Source of the DNA: Lachnospiraceae bacterium
GTDB taxonomy: Bacteria > Bacillota > Clostridia > Lachnospirales > Lachnospiraceae
Direction: 5' to 3'
Length of the DNA: 40,126 nt
Assembly: GCA_024684055.1 (NCBI GenBank)
Contig: JAIKXN010000012.1
Location: 1 to 40,126, forward strand
Shown: positions 23,046 to 30,950 of the stretch, in pieces
Layout of the letters: each line of letters starts with the position of its first letter
Position numbering within the stretch: the stretch's first letter is position 1
Translations under genes and position numbers: made by a program
The notes under the pieces: model-generated
Seen by the model: the letters and a program-made list of their open reading frames with translations, nothing else
The model's database searches: none
Told to the model about the DNA's origin: nothing

Positions 23046-25007
23046 TCAATTATTTTTGGCGGCAAAACCCGGCATTCTTTCTATTCTGGAATTCATGGCT
23101 ATTTCGGAATTCTCGCCCTGACAATCATTGTCTTTAAACAAAATGTAAGGGATGGATTTGAATATTTCATCGATCGGATCATGGAACATTCTTTCAACCG
23201 GAACAGAATATACGTAGGGCATGATTTCCTGATTTATGTACAGAATCGTTTTTCTCATTACCTGATTGGGAGAGCAGATGCAGATCAGTTTGTCGAAATT
23301 CTTTTCCTTGAAATACTGCGCTGCTATGCAGCATTCATCCGCTGAATTATAAACTCCTTTCCAGTAACGTTTGGAATCATATTTTTCATTAAGATTTTCT
23401 CCGAGAATTATTTCTTCCGGTATTCCGAGATCGATAAGGTATTCTTTTCCGGCTTCCGAAAGAGAATTCATTTCCGGATCGCCATCGCTGTCTAAGTGAA
23501 CGCTGCCCGGAACATATATTTCAACCGTACGGCCTTTTTCTGTTTCTTCTTTCCAAAGAGAATATGCGGTTTTTAATCTGGCTTCGAATTCAGTGTCGGG
23601 TGTTGTGCCGTCTTTTAAGGGATGCTGTGCGGCAACTTCGATCAGGGTGGTTTTGCCCTTATGAGCTTTCATTATCTTTCTGGCATTACTGAATTTCTCC
23701 TCCCAGATTTTCCGGGCGTCCTTGTTGTTAAAGATATTTTCTCCCTGATTGTTTTCACCGATATTTGCAAACATTGAAGGAATATGTTTGTTCAGAATAT
23801 CATCTATGTCAGATTTATCATCAATTGTATAAATCGTTCCTTCTTTCTCGGATATTTTCCATACTCCGTCAAAATGGGCGAATACTGTTTTTAAGAGATT
23901 TTCGTCATCAACTTCCGAAGGATAATTCAATTCGAGGCTTATCATGTCCACGCTTTTTTCGGGAGGGAGTGTGAGAGTGATCCATCCCCACATTTCATTT
24001 TCGGAATATTTTATTCCGAGGATTGAAGCGCGAAACATTGTTCTTGAGTTTGCCACAAGTATCTTTCCGATTTTTTCTTCTTTGCCGCTTTTTTTACACT
24101 TTGCATAAGCGCTGGTGTAAATATGCCGAAGAGTTTCCGCTACGAGTTCAAACTCTTTGTGAATATCTTTTCTTTCACCGAATTTTTCTTCTTCGACTGC
24201 CGCAACATAAGACAAAAATTCTTCGTTTGGAAAACCGCATAAAAGACGAAGAGTTCCTCCTGAAGCTATAAAAGAAGCAAGGGCGGACTGATTTGTAAGT
24301 ATAAATCCTCGTCCTGTGGTAAAAAACAGATCGAGTTCTTTTGCGCCTTTGAGTTTTTTGTTAAGCTTTTCGCTGAAGCCGTTTCCGTTAAGAGCGAGCT
24401 CGCGAATGCCCGCCTCTCTCATCCTGCTTAAAGTAGGCTCGTTTTTTCTCCTTACCCAGCCGAGTTCGCTGTACTGCTCATCTTCTTCGGGGAATTTAAT
24501 GGCATCAACAATTCCGTTTGCCAGTGCGTTCGCATCGCTCCAGCCTTTGACCGAATGAGAAAAAGATTCTCCGTTGAATTTCTGAATACGGGATGATTTG
24601 CTTGACGAATCGTCCTCATATACAAAAGCAAGAGTTTTTAAATTCAGTGATTCCGCAAAAATATATTCTATCTGAGTATATGTTAATTCCTCGATTTCTC
24701 TGCCTGTGCTTTTGCAGAATCTTTCTCTGCAGGGAACTATTTCGGGATGTTCTTTCTCTATTTCAAGATAGAGTTTTACACGATTCTTTTTTATGGGTGT
24801 TCCTTCGGAATCTTTAAGAATAAGAACATAGAAATCAGATTCGGTCAGATAACGGTATAAAAGTTTCAGAGTGTTTTCGTAAGCCGGGAAAAATTCCATG
24901 GCGATAGGAAAACAGTTATTTGTTTCGATAAGTCTTCGGATGACCGTATCCCGTTCGCTTTTCAGTTCCTTTGAAACCGAACTTAAAAAAATCTGGTATT
25001 TAACCAT
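23046..25007 (-). CDS. DUF4062 / PLD-like / DUF218-like multidomain protein
   Basis: A 653-residue soluble protein from the ATG at 25007 (GGGGAGG 7 bases upstream). Residues 1-130 match DUF4062 (YQIFLSSVSKELKSERDTV, MEFFPA, YVLILK, YTQIEYIFAE), a TIR/SLOG-like flavodoxin-fold domain common at the N-terminus of bacterial signalling and immunity proteins. Residues about 195-345 (KELDLFFTTGRGFI, LRLLCGFP) resemble the phospholipase-D-like fold without a visible HKD motif. Residues about 440-640 resemble DUF218 (FEARLKTAYSLW, SLSEAGKEYLIDLGIPEEII, then a strand with CICSPNQVMRKTI). It converges with the RyR gene (48 bases between stops). An immunity or signalling role is inferred; no experimental function is known to me. 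Confidence 0.72.
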   Translation of the reverse strand: MVKYQIFLSSVSKELKSERDTVIRRLIETNNCFPIAMEFFPAYENTLKLLYRYLTESDFYVLILKDSEGTPIKKNRVKLYLEIEKEHPEIVPCRERFCKSTGREIEELTYTQIEYIFAESLNLKTLAFVYEDDSSSKSSRIQKFNGESFSHSVKGWSDANALANGIVDAIKFPEEDEQYSELGWVRRKNEPTLSRMREAGIRELALNGNGFSEKLNKKLKGAKELDLFFTTGRGFILTNQSALASFIASGGTLRLLCGFPNEEFLSYVAAVEEEKFGERKDIHKEFELVAETLRHIYTSAYAKCKKSGKEEKIGKILVANSRTMFRASILGIKYSENEMWGWITLTLPPEKSVDMISLELNYPSEVDDENLLKTVFAHFDGVWKISEKEGTIYTIDDKSDIDDILNKHIPSMFANIGENNQGENIFNNKDARKIWEEKFSNARKIMKAHKGKTTLIEVAAQHPLKDGTTPDTEFEARLKTAYSLWKEETEKGRTVEIYVPGSVHLDSDGDPEMNSLSEAGKEYLIDLGIPEEIILGENLNEKYDSKRYWKGVYNSADECCIAAQYFKEKNFDKLICICSPNQVMRKTILYINQEIMPYVYSVPVERMFHDPIDEIFKSIPYILFKDNDCQGENSEIAMNSRIERMPGFAAKNN

Positions 25008-25155
25008 AATCAACCTCCCCATTTTAAGCAAAATATATATTTAGTATATAATTTATATTACAGATAAAAGCATGAAATGACAACCCGTTTTGACTTCTTA
25101 TAATTGCACCTTTTATACATGCGATAAAGGCGGAATGTGCCGTTTTATTTTTTTG

Positions 25156-25164
25156 TGCTATAAT
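25156..25164 (+). promoter_or_regulatory. Extended -10 promoter of the DUF4214/DUF3472 gene
   Basis: TGCTATAAT lies 35 bases before the start codon; the -35 region is weak. The intergenic segment 25008-25198 otherwise shows only AT-rich sequence shared with the divergent DUF4062 gene. Confidence 0.55.
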
Positions 25165-25198
25165 TATTTATATTATGTTTTTGTAAAAGGAAGTTCAT

Positions 25199-27037
25199 AT
25201 GAAAAACAGAATTTTAAGATTGTCATGTGTAATACTTTCGATGATAGTGTTTTTGGCGGTAATAAATATACCGGCAATAAACGTTAAAGCGGTTCACGGA
25301 ATCGAACCGGAAGAGTACGAAGAAGAGTTTGATCTTCCCGAAGAAGATTTCGTGACGCCTTCGGCAGCGGCGCTCGATACTTTTATAAAAAACTGGTATA
25401 AAACCGCATTGGGACGTAATCCGAGGGCGAAAGAACTTGAGACCTGGAAGAAAGAACTTAATGACGGAATAACGTGCGGCGCAAGAGCGGCTTACGGTTT
25501 TCTTTTCAGTGCGGAATATCAGAATAAGAAAAAGAGCAATTCCGATTTTGTTGAAGACTGTTACAAACTTCTTCTCGGCAGGAGTTCCGATGCATCCGGC
25601 AAAAATAACTGGGTTAAGCAGTTAAAAAACGGAGTTTCAAGAGAACAGGTATTTGCGGGCTTTGTTAATTCGAGTGAATTTTACAATAAATGCAAAAAGT
25701 TAAATATTACGGCAGGTTACTGGGAAACAGGATACAATCCCAACCGTATGAATAATGTTAACATGTTTGTGGCGAGATTGTATAAAACCTGTCTGGGAAG
25801 AATAGGCGACAAAAACGGACAGGAAGACTGGGTTAAGAAGCTTATCAAGGGTAAGATCACCGGCTCAAAGTGTGCGCATGATTTTTTCTTCAGCAAGGAG
25901 TTCTTGGAAAAGAAATATACAAAAGGAACCTATGTGAAGAAACTGTATATCGCCATGATGGGAAGAAAATACGATCAGGAAGGATACGATGACTGGGTAT
26001 ACAAACTTAAAAACGGAATGACAAGGGACGAAGTGTTTGAAGGCTTTGCAAATTCGACTGAGTTTGAAAAAATCTGCAAGAATTACGGTATCAAAAAAGG
26101 GAATTACAAAGCAACCGACAAAGGTACTTATGATCCGAGCAAGAAAAAACTTTATGACTGGCATTCCATTCTTTCATATCCCGAACCTGTTCCCGGGGAA
26201 GATAATCCCGAAGGAAGAATGGCACACAATATTTATTCGGATCCGGTACTGTATAATACAAGCGGTAAATACTCCGGATTTTTGATCGATTTCTGTTCAG
26301 ACAGTACACCGGCCGGAACCTACTGGGCACTTTGCAACTGGGGCATGGATGTTTCGGATTTAAGAAGCAGATATACGGTTACAGATGACGGCGGTGCTTA
26401 TGCGGGACTCCAGAGCAGGGGTGACGGAAAGAAAGCGATCATGTCTTTCTGGGAAATCCATTATAATAATGAATACGGCAGGGATACCGTTATCAGAGCG
26501 AAAAGAGTTTATCCCAAGGGTGACACGAGTTCTTTCGGCGGAGAAGGTGAAGGCACAAATTACATTACGGATTATAACTGGAAGACCGGAGAATGGTACA
26601 GAATGTATCTTTGCTGCTATGATGATGCAGCAAGCGGACACACATATGTTGAGCAGTGGGTTCAGGAGATCAAAACGGGCGTATGGACCAAGATAAGCTG
26701 TTTTGATACAGGCCTCAGCCATTCTTATTTCAGGGGTGGCATGTCTCAGTTTATGGAAAATTATCTGTCCGGCGAAAGCAATGAAGTCCGTACTTTTGCA
26801 TATAAAAATATTTACGTCAGAGAGTACGAAACGGGAGAGTGGAAGCCTGTAACGCAGTCGAAACTCAGCGTGGATACATGGTGGGACAACAAAAAAGGCA
26901 ATTTCGCTTATACGGCCGATAAGAATACTTTATATGGAATAACATGCGGATACGGCAGGGATGCGGCAAGCCTAAATGAAATAATTGAAAATACATATAA
27001 CATTACTCCCACGGCTGATCCTGTTACGCCCAAATAG
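25199..27037 (+). CDS. Secreted DUF4214 protein with C-terminal DUF3472 domain
   Basis: A 612-residue exported protein with a signal peptide (cleavage near residue 31, after INVKA) and an acidic linker. Two DUF4214 units of about 120 residues each (about 58-180 and 185-305) carry the usual pattern, for example WYKTALGRNPRAKELETWKK and FVNSSEF. Residues about 335-600 look like DUF3472, with GLQSRGDGKKAIMSFW, GGEGEGTNYI and YNWKTGEWYRMYL. DUF3472 is a carbohydrate-associated beta-sandwich of unknown role. This is the third DUF4214 protein in the window and the only one with the DUF4214 part at the N-terminus. AAGGA ribosome site 8 bases from ATG. Confidence 0.8.
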   Translation: MKNRILRLSCVILSMIVFLAVINIPAINVKAVHGIEPEEYEEEFDLPEEDFVTPSAAALDTFIKNWYKTALGRNPRAKELETWKKELNDGITCGARAAYGFLFSAEYQNKKKSNSDFVEDCYKLLLGRSSDASGKNNWVKQLKNGVSREQVFAGFVNSSEFYNKCKKLNITAGYWETGYNPNRMNNVNMFVARLYKTCLGRIGDKNGQEDWVKKLIKGKITGSKCAHDFFFSKEFLEKKYTKGTYVKKLYIAMMGRKYDQEGYDDWVYKLKNGMTRDEVFEGFANSTEFEKICKNYGIKKGNYKATDKGTYDPSKKKLYDWHSILSYPEPVPGEDNPEGRMAHNIYSDPVLYNTSGKYSGFLIDFCSDSTPAGTYWALCNWGMDVSDLRSRYTVTDDGGAYAGLQSRGDGKKAIMSFWEIHYNNEYGRDTVIRAKRVYPKGDTSSFGGEGEGTNYITDYNWKTGEWYRMYLCCYDDAASGHTYVEQWVQEIKTGVWTKISCFDTGLSHSYFRGGMSQFMENYLSGESNEVRTFAYKNIYVREYETGEWKPVTQSKLSVDTWWDNKKGNFAYTADKNTLYGITCGYGRDAASLNEIIENTYNITPTADPVTPK

Positions 27038-27101
27038 CATCAATTAATTTGATCGTTTAAGATAAATTATTCACATATGAGCCTGTAACAGGCATAAAAA
27101 T

Positions 27102-27136
27102 ACTCCTCTTCGAAGCATGTCGTTTTGAAGAGGAGT
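27102..27136. terminator. Bidirectional terminator between DUF3472 and dtxR-family genes
   Basis: ACTCCTCTTC pairs with GAAGAGGAGT around a 15-base loop. T-rich tails occur on both strands (TAGTTTTG and ATTTTTA). The remaining gap to 27250 has a short AT-rich imperfect repeat (two copies of TACAGTCTG) and no gene. Confidence 0.8.
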
Positions 27137-27250
27137 TAGTTTTGTTTTAAATATTTATTGTAACTTGTTTGGAAATATTAAATACAGTCTGTAGCATTAA
27201 ACATTAATACAGTCTGCAGTTTTGTTTTAAAGTATTTGCAGTTTATATTT

Positions 27251-27637
27251 TTATGTTGTCTGCTTGGGCTGACAGTTTTTGGAAAGTTTTTTGATCGCCT
27301 TAAATGTTTCGTCCGAAATAACATGTTCTATTCTACAGGCATCTTCCGAAGCGGTTTCTTTGGATACTCCGATGTCTTCGAGAACTTTGGAGAGTACCAC
27401 GTGGCGCTCATATATTTTTTTTGCGATCTTTTTGCCGCTTTCCGTGAATTCTATGGTTCCGTTTGCGTCGACCGTAACATACCCTTCTTTCTTAAGGTTT
27501 GAAAGAGCGATGCTTACGCTCGGCTTGGAATAATTCATTTCCTTAACTATATCTATTGCACGGACCTTTTCCATTCCTTTTTTATACAGAACAAGAATGG
27601 TTTCGAGATACATTTCACCTGATTCGTAAATTGCCAT
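27251..27637 (-). CDS. DtxR-family metal-dependent repressor (short form)
   Basis: A 128-residue repressor with an N-terminal winged helix-turn-helix (YSKPSVSIALSNLKKEGYV as recognition region) and a dimerisation/metal domain, lacking the SH3 domain, as in MntR. The metal ligands, however, are of DtxR type: Met9 in GEMYLE (MntR has Asp here), His79, Cys101, Glu104 and His105 in ACRIEH. This argues for Fe(II), or broader Fe/Mn sensing, rather than strict Mn. AAGGAGG lies 9 bases from ATG. It is divergent from the Mn-riboswitch-controlled antiporter. Targets probably include its own promoter and metal uptake genes elsewhere. Confidence 0.88.
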   Translation of the reverse strand: MAIYESGEMYLETILVLYKKGMEKVRAIDIVKEMNYSKPSVSIALSNLKKEGYVTVDANGTIEFTESGKKIAKKIYERHVVLSKVLEDIGVSKETASEDACRIEHVISDETFKAIKKLSKNCQPKQTT

Positions 27638-27673
27638 TTTTATTCCTCCTTTGGAGTATTACAGTACTTTTAC

Positions 27674-27698
27674 ATAATAACACATTGTTACTATTATA
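27674..27698 (-). promoter_or_regulatory. Candidate promoter and operator of the DtxR-family gene
   Basis: A TATAAT box on the minus strand (27698-27693) is overlapped by an inverted repeat ATAATAACA-CAT-TGTTA-C-TATTAT (one-base offset). A DtxR/MntR dimer bound there would block its own promoter. The -35 region is weak. Confidence 0.45.
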
Positions 27699-27804
27699 CA
27701 AACTGTTTTTTGCTTTCTTTTCTTATCAGAATTAGGAAAAAATAACTTTAATGAAAAAACGATTTATTTGACTGAATTCAAGAAATCTGTTAAACTCACA
27801 AAAG

Positions 27805-27909
27805 GATATAGGGAGTAGTTCGCATCCGAAAGATGTTCTGTATTTCGTCATCACGCCTTACGGCCGGAATGCAGACTGAGTTGATGATTTAGGAACAAGA
27901 CTATTATCG
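27805..27909 (+). promoter_or_regulatory. yybP-ykoY manganese riboswitch aptamer
   Basis: The conserved blocks appear in order: GGGAGTAG, then TTTCGTCATCACG, CGGCCGGAATGCAG, and GGAACAAGACTAT. These correspond to the GGGGAGUAG, GUCGUCA, CACCGGCUUUG and AGCAAGACC blocks of known yybP-ykoY aptamers. P1 forms between GATATAG (27806-27812) and CTATTATC (27902-27909). These RNAs bind Mn2+ and normally turn expression of Mn exporters on. The downstream gene is a cation antiporter, consistent with that role. Confidence 0.82.
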
Positions 27910-27937
27910 TTTGGTGCGGTAAGAGTCTGTTTTTTTA
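27899..27937 (+). terminator. Riboswitch-controlled terminator
   Basis: AGACTATTATCG pairs with CGGTAAGAGTCT (one mismatch, one G-T) and is followed by GTTTTTTT. Its left arm overlaps the 3' strand of aptamer P1, so Mn2+-stabilised P1 prevents termination (an ON switch). The segment AAGACTAT (27898-27905) can also pair with ATAGTCTT (27938-27945) after the T-run, a possible further antiterminator. Confidence 0.8.
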
Positions 27938-27962
27938 TAGTCTTACGTTTATGGGTAAATAA

Positions 27963-27986
27963 GAGAGGAGAGGTACTCGGGTACCT
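27963..27986 (+). promoter_or_regulatory. Ribosome site separated from AUG by a hairpin
   Basis: GAGAGGAG (27963-27970) is 25 bases from the ATG at 27996, too far for normal use. Between them AGGTAC-TCGG-GTACCT forms a perfect 6-bp hairpin (27971-27986). Folding it leaves 9 bases between GGAG and ATG, an ideal spacing. Confidence 0.55.
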
Positions 27987-27995
27987 GAAGTTGAA

Positions 27996-29072
27996 ATGAA
28001 GAAAATCTTGTTTGTAATCTTATTGTTTGTTGTTGGACTTGCAGGGTTTATAGTTAATGCAAAAGCCGGAATTGATACACTCATTCCTGCGATTGTTCTT
28101 TTTGTGCTTGGATTTTTCCTGCTTATAAAAGGCGGCGACTGGTTTGTTGACGGTGCAAGTTCGATTGCCGCAAAATTCAAAATACCGGAAATCCTTATCG
28201 GCGCGACGGTTGTATCAATAGGAACTACACTTCCTGAAGTAATGGTTTCCGCACAGGCAGCGGCCAAAGGAAACGGAGCGATGTCTTACGGAAATGCGAT
28301 AGGCTCGATCATCTGTAATGTTTCTCTTATCGCAGCGATCACTCTTGCTGTTAAACCTTCAAAGGCGGACAGGAAGAGCATGATATTACCGATAGCGTTC
28401 TTCTTTACGGCAGCAGGATTTTATTCGTTCACCGCGTATGTTACCGGAAATTTCACAAGAGTAACCGGTATCGTTTTGCTCCTTATGTTTGTTGTTTACA
28501 TGGTAATAACGGTTATAACAGCACTTAAGGCTAAAGGCGGCAGTGAAGAGAAAGCAGATGATAAAGATGAAAAAGAAGAGAAGGAAAAAGAAATGCCTCT
28601 CTATACAGCATTGATTCTTCTTGTTTTCGGTGCCGTAATAATTGCTTTCGGCGCGACACTCCTTGTCGATAACGGTACGATCATAGCAACCAAACTCGGT
28701 GTTCCGAGCTCGGTTATTGCACTTACGGTAGTTGCACTCGGAACTTCGCTTCCCGAACTCGTAACGGCTGTAACCTCATTAATTAAAGGACACGGTTCGC
28801 TTTCGCTCGGCAACATCATCGGAGCAAACCTTTTCAATCTTGTTCTTGTATCGGGACTTGCGATTACGATCAAACCTTTCGAAGTGCCCGCGGAAAAAAC
28901 ATTCCTTAATACGGGACTTAACTCCTCACTTGTACTTGAAATTCCTTTGATGCTCTTCGTAATGCTTTTCCTTACGGTTCCGGCATTGATCAAGGGCAGA
29001 CTTTACAGATGGCAGGGTATAATCCTTCTTCTTCTTTATGCGGGATTCTGCGTATTCCAGTTTGTATTTTAA
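27996..29072 (+). CDS. CaCA-family cation antiporter, likely Mn2+/Ca2+ exporter
   Basis: A 358-residue membrane protein of the Ca2+/cation antiporter superfamily with the two inverted alpha repeats: GATVVSIGTTLPEVMVS followed by YGNAIGSIICN (about residues 68-108), and ALTVVALGTSLPELVTA followed by LGNIIGANLFN (about 240-282). These carry the ion-binding Glu and Asn residues. An acidic and Lys-rich cytoplasmic loop (about 178-200, KADDKDEKEEKEKE) separates the halves. The Mn2+ riboswitch in its leader indicates Mn2+ export or detoxification rather than only Ca2+/Na+ exchange. The start at 27996 is the only in-frame ATG after the leader. Confidence 0.9.
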   Translation: MKKILFVILLFVVGLAGFIVNAKAGIDTLIPAIVLFVLGFFLLIKGGDWFVDGASSIAAKFKIPEILIGATVVSIGTTLPEVMVSAQAAAKGNGAMSYGNAIGSIICNVSLIAAITLAVKPSKADRKSMILPIAFFFTAAGFYSFTAYVTGNFTRVTGIVLLLMFVVYMVITVITALKAKGGSEEKADDKDEKEEKEKEMPLYTALILLVFGAVIIAFGATLLVDNGTIIATKLGVPSSVIALTVVALGTSLPELVTAVTSLIKGHGSLSLGNIIGANLFNLVLVSGLAITIKPFEVPAEKTFLNTGLNSSLVLEIPLMLFVMLFLTVPALIKGRLYRWQGIILLLLYAGFCVFQFVF

Positions 29073-29073
29073 A

Positions 29074-29100
29074 AAAAAGCCACGCAAAGCGTGGCTTTTT
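29074..29100 (+). terminator. Terminator of the antiporter gene
   Basis: AAAAAGCCACGC pairs perfectly with GCGTGGCTTTTT around AAA, directly after the stop codon. Confidence 0.93.
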
Positions 29101-29186
29101 GTATATAACCCGAAGAAAAACGATCTTCGTTTGCTGGCATTTTTCTGACATCCGGAGGCCGGTTTGTTATTCGTTGTTAAGGATGA

Positions 29187-29654
29187 TTAATCATGTAAAT
29201 TTTTGATCGGATGATTTTTGATATATTCCTCAAGAATCTCGGCAGAATCTCCGACGAGTTCGGCGCAGGGACGTTTCTTATAGTATCCTGCGGTTCGCTC
29301 TTCAGGATTCGGAACATCATGCTTCACGCTTAGGTTAAGCAGCTCTCTGCATATGATCGAACCGTTCTTTTCTTCGAATTTGTGTGCCGCTTCCTGGATC
29401 CTTTTGTAATGATCCGCTTTTTCGTCTTTTGAAGAAGGATCGTCATAGCCGTACAGGATTCCGAGAACTATGGCCATTCCGCTTACGCTTCCGCATACTT
29501 CGCGAAGTCTTCCGAGTCCACCACCGAATGAGGAACTCATTTTAAGAAGGAAACTTTCATCGACGCCTAAAAGGTCCGAGAATGCAAGGACCACGGACTG
29601 AGAGCAGTTATATCCTTTATGGAAATTTTCCATTGCAATTTCTTTTCTTGTCAT
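29187..29654 (-). CDS. C_GCAxxG_C_C family putative redox protein
   Basis: A 155-residue protein with the family's spaced cysteines: YNCSQSV (about residue 15), SSFGGGLGRLREVCGSVSGM (the central Cys-Gly motif), a Cys in IICRELL, and a Cys in RPCAELV near the C-terminus. The family is thought to bind a metal or act in redox reactions, often beside oxidoreductases or metal transporters; its biochemistry is not settled. GGGAGG lies 7 bases before ATG at 29654. The palindromic element at 29693-29862 lies just upstream and may be part of its leader. Confidence 0.85.
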   Translation of the reverse strand: MTRKEIAMENFHKGYNCSQSVVLAFSDLLGVDESFLLKMSSSFGGGLGRLREVCGSVSGMAIVLGILYGYDDPSSKDEKADHYKRIQEAAHKFEEKNGSIICRELLNLSVKHDVPNPEERTAGYYKKRPCAELVGDSAEILEEYIKNHPIKNLHD

Positions 29655-29692
29655 CGTAATACCTCCCGGGAAATAAGAATAATAATATGTAA

Positions 29693-29862
29693 CCATGATA
29701 ATACGGATTGCTACGCATCAGAGATGCTCCCGCAATCCTACAACCATTCGCAATCCGCATCTTCGATGCTACTTGCTCATGTTTGTTAAGTTTTCAAAGA
29801 AATGCAATTCTCCCGATGCGAGCATCGGTATTCTTGCATTGCTTTGAAAACTTTTATCATGG
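29693..29862. repeat. Cloverleaf-like palindromic element upstream of the redox gene and next to tRNA-Lys
   Basis: A 170-base non-coding element closed by CCATGATAA (29693-29701) and TTATCATGG (29854-29862). It contains three hairpins. The first is GGATTGC-GCATC / GATGC-GCAATCC (29705-29738). The second is GCATC-TTC-GATGC (29757-29769), preceded by a second copy of GCAATCC. The third, 66 bases long at 29788-29853, has a stem AAGTTTTCAAAG/CTTTGAAAACTT (12 bp), then ATGCAA/TTGCAT and CCGATG/CATCGG. A further GGTAC-A7-GTACC hairpin abuts on the right. No open frame is present. It may be a miniature mobile repeat or a structured RNA on the minus strand. Confidence 0.65.
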
Positions 29863-29915
29863 TACAAAAAAAGTACCAACCCCATGGCTCATCTGTCCAC
29901 AAAATTAGTACTTAG

Positions 29916-29988
29916 TGCGCGATCAGGGGCTCGAACCCTGGACACCCTGATTAAGAGTCAGGTGCTCTACCAACTGAGCTAATCGCGC
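29916..29988 (-). tRNA. tRNA-Lys (anticodon CTT)
   Basis: Read on the minus strand. The acceptor is GCGCGAT/ATCGCGC and the D arm GCTC/GAGC. The anticodon arm CCTGA-CTCTTAA-TCAGG has CTT at 34-36, and the T arm is CAGGG-TTCGAGC-CCCTG. CCA is not encoded. It reads AAG codons. Confidence 0.96.
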
Positions 29989-29999
29989 GAACAAATAGG

Positions 30000-30028
30000 A
30001 TTATAGTATAAGTTTTTTTGTTTTGCAA
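30000..30028 (-). promoter_or_regulatory. tRNA-Lys promoter
   Basis: On the minus strand TTGCAA, 17-base spacer, TATAAT, ending 11 bases before the tRNA. Confidence 0.75.
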
Positions 30029-30151
30029 TACCTTTTTTAAAAAATTTTTTAACGAATGCTTTAAAATGCGCTGATATATGATATTATTCAATAATGGATT
30101 AAGAAAAAAGCCGTAATTCGACTAAATCGCGAGGGACGCGACGGAGGATAT

Positions 30152-30922
30152 ATGATATTTGATACGCATGCTCATTATGATGATGAAGCATTTGACGAAG
30201 ACAGGGAAGAATTGATCGAAAGCCTGAGAAAAGCGAATATTTCAAAGGTGGTTAATATAGGAGCGAATCTTTCGGGCAGCAGGGCGAGCGTTGCTCTTGC
30301 GGATAAATATGATTTTTTTTACGCGGCGGTAGGGGTACATCCCGATGATGCGGCGGAGGTTAACGACGAAGGAATCGCGGTTTTAAGAGAACTTGCACAA
30401 AATAAAAAAGTCAGAGCCATCGGAGAAATCGGCCTGGATTATTACTGGAACAAAGAAAACTCTGCGATTCAGAAAGAAGCTTTTGCAAGACAGATCGAAC
30501 TGGCGAAGGAACTGAGCCTTCCCATAGTAATACATTCAAGGGATGCCGCAAAGGATACTCTTGATATCATGAAAGAATGCGATGCGAAAAAGGCGGGAGG
30601 CGTGATGCACTGCTTTTCGTATTCGCCCGAAATCGCAAAAGAAGTGACGGATATGGGCTTTTATATCGGTGTAGGCGGAGTCATTACTTTTAAAAACGGC
30701 AGGAAGCTCAGGGAAAGTGTTGAAGCAGTCCCGCTTGAGAGAATAGTGCTCGAGACGGACTGCCCGTATCTTGCGCCGGATCCTTTCAGGGGAAAGAGGA
30801 ACTGTTCGCTCTATCTCAAATACGTTATCAAGGCGATCGCAGATATTAAAAACGTTGACATCGAAAAGGTAATGGAAGTTACATATAATAATGCTCTTAA
30901 AATGTATAAAATTGAGAGTTGA
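30152..30922 (+). CDS. tatD: TatD-family metal-dependent deoxyribonuclease
   Basis: A 256-residue amidohydrolase-fold enzyme with all metal ligands visible: DTHAH at residues 4-8, GEIGLDY near 91, VIHSRDA, MHCFS and ETDCPYLAP. TatD proteins are Mg/Mn-dependent 3'-5' nucleases acting on DNA or RNA, used in repair or quality control. GGAGG lies 5 bases before ATG, preceded by a small TCGCG/CGCGA hairpin. An extended -10 (TGATATTAT) near 30079-30087 is the likely promoter. It is 28 bases before rsmA, a gene pair conserved across Firmicutes. Confidence 0.95.
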   Translation: MIFDTHAHYDDEAFDEDREELIESLRKANISKVVNIGANLSGSRASVALADKYDFFYAAVGVHPDDAAEVNDEGIAVLRELAQNKKVRAIGEIGLDYYWNKENSAIQKEAFARQIELAKELSLPIVIHSRDAAKDTLDIMKECDAKKAGGVMHCFSYSPEIAKEVTDMGFYIGVGGVITFKNGRKLRESVEAVPLERIVLETDCPYLAPDPFRGKRNCSLYLKYVIKAIADIKNVDIEKVMEVTYNNALKMYKIES

Positions 30923-30950
30923 TTTTCTTTATATATAGAAAGGTTATTTT

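Noticed and set aside
29693-29862. The repeated palindromic words were considered as a CRISPR array.
   Set aside because: There are no regularly spaced identical repeats with unique spacers and no cas genes.
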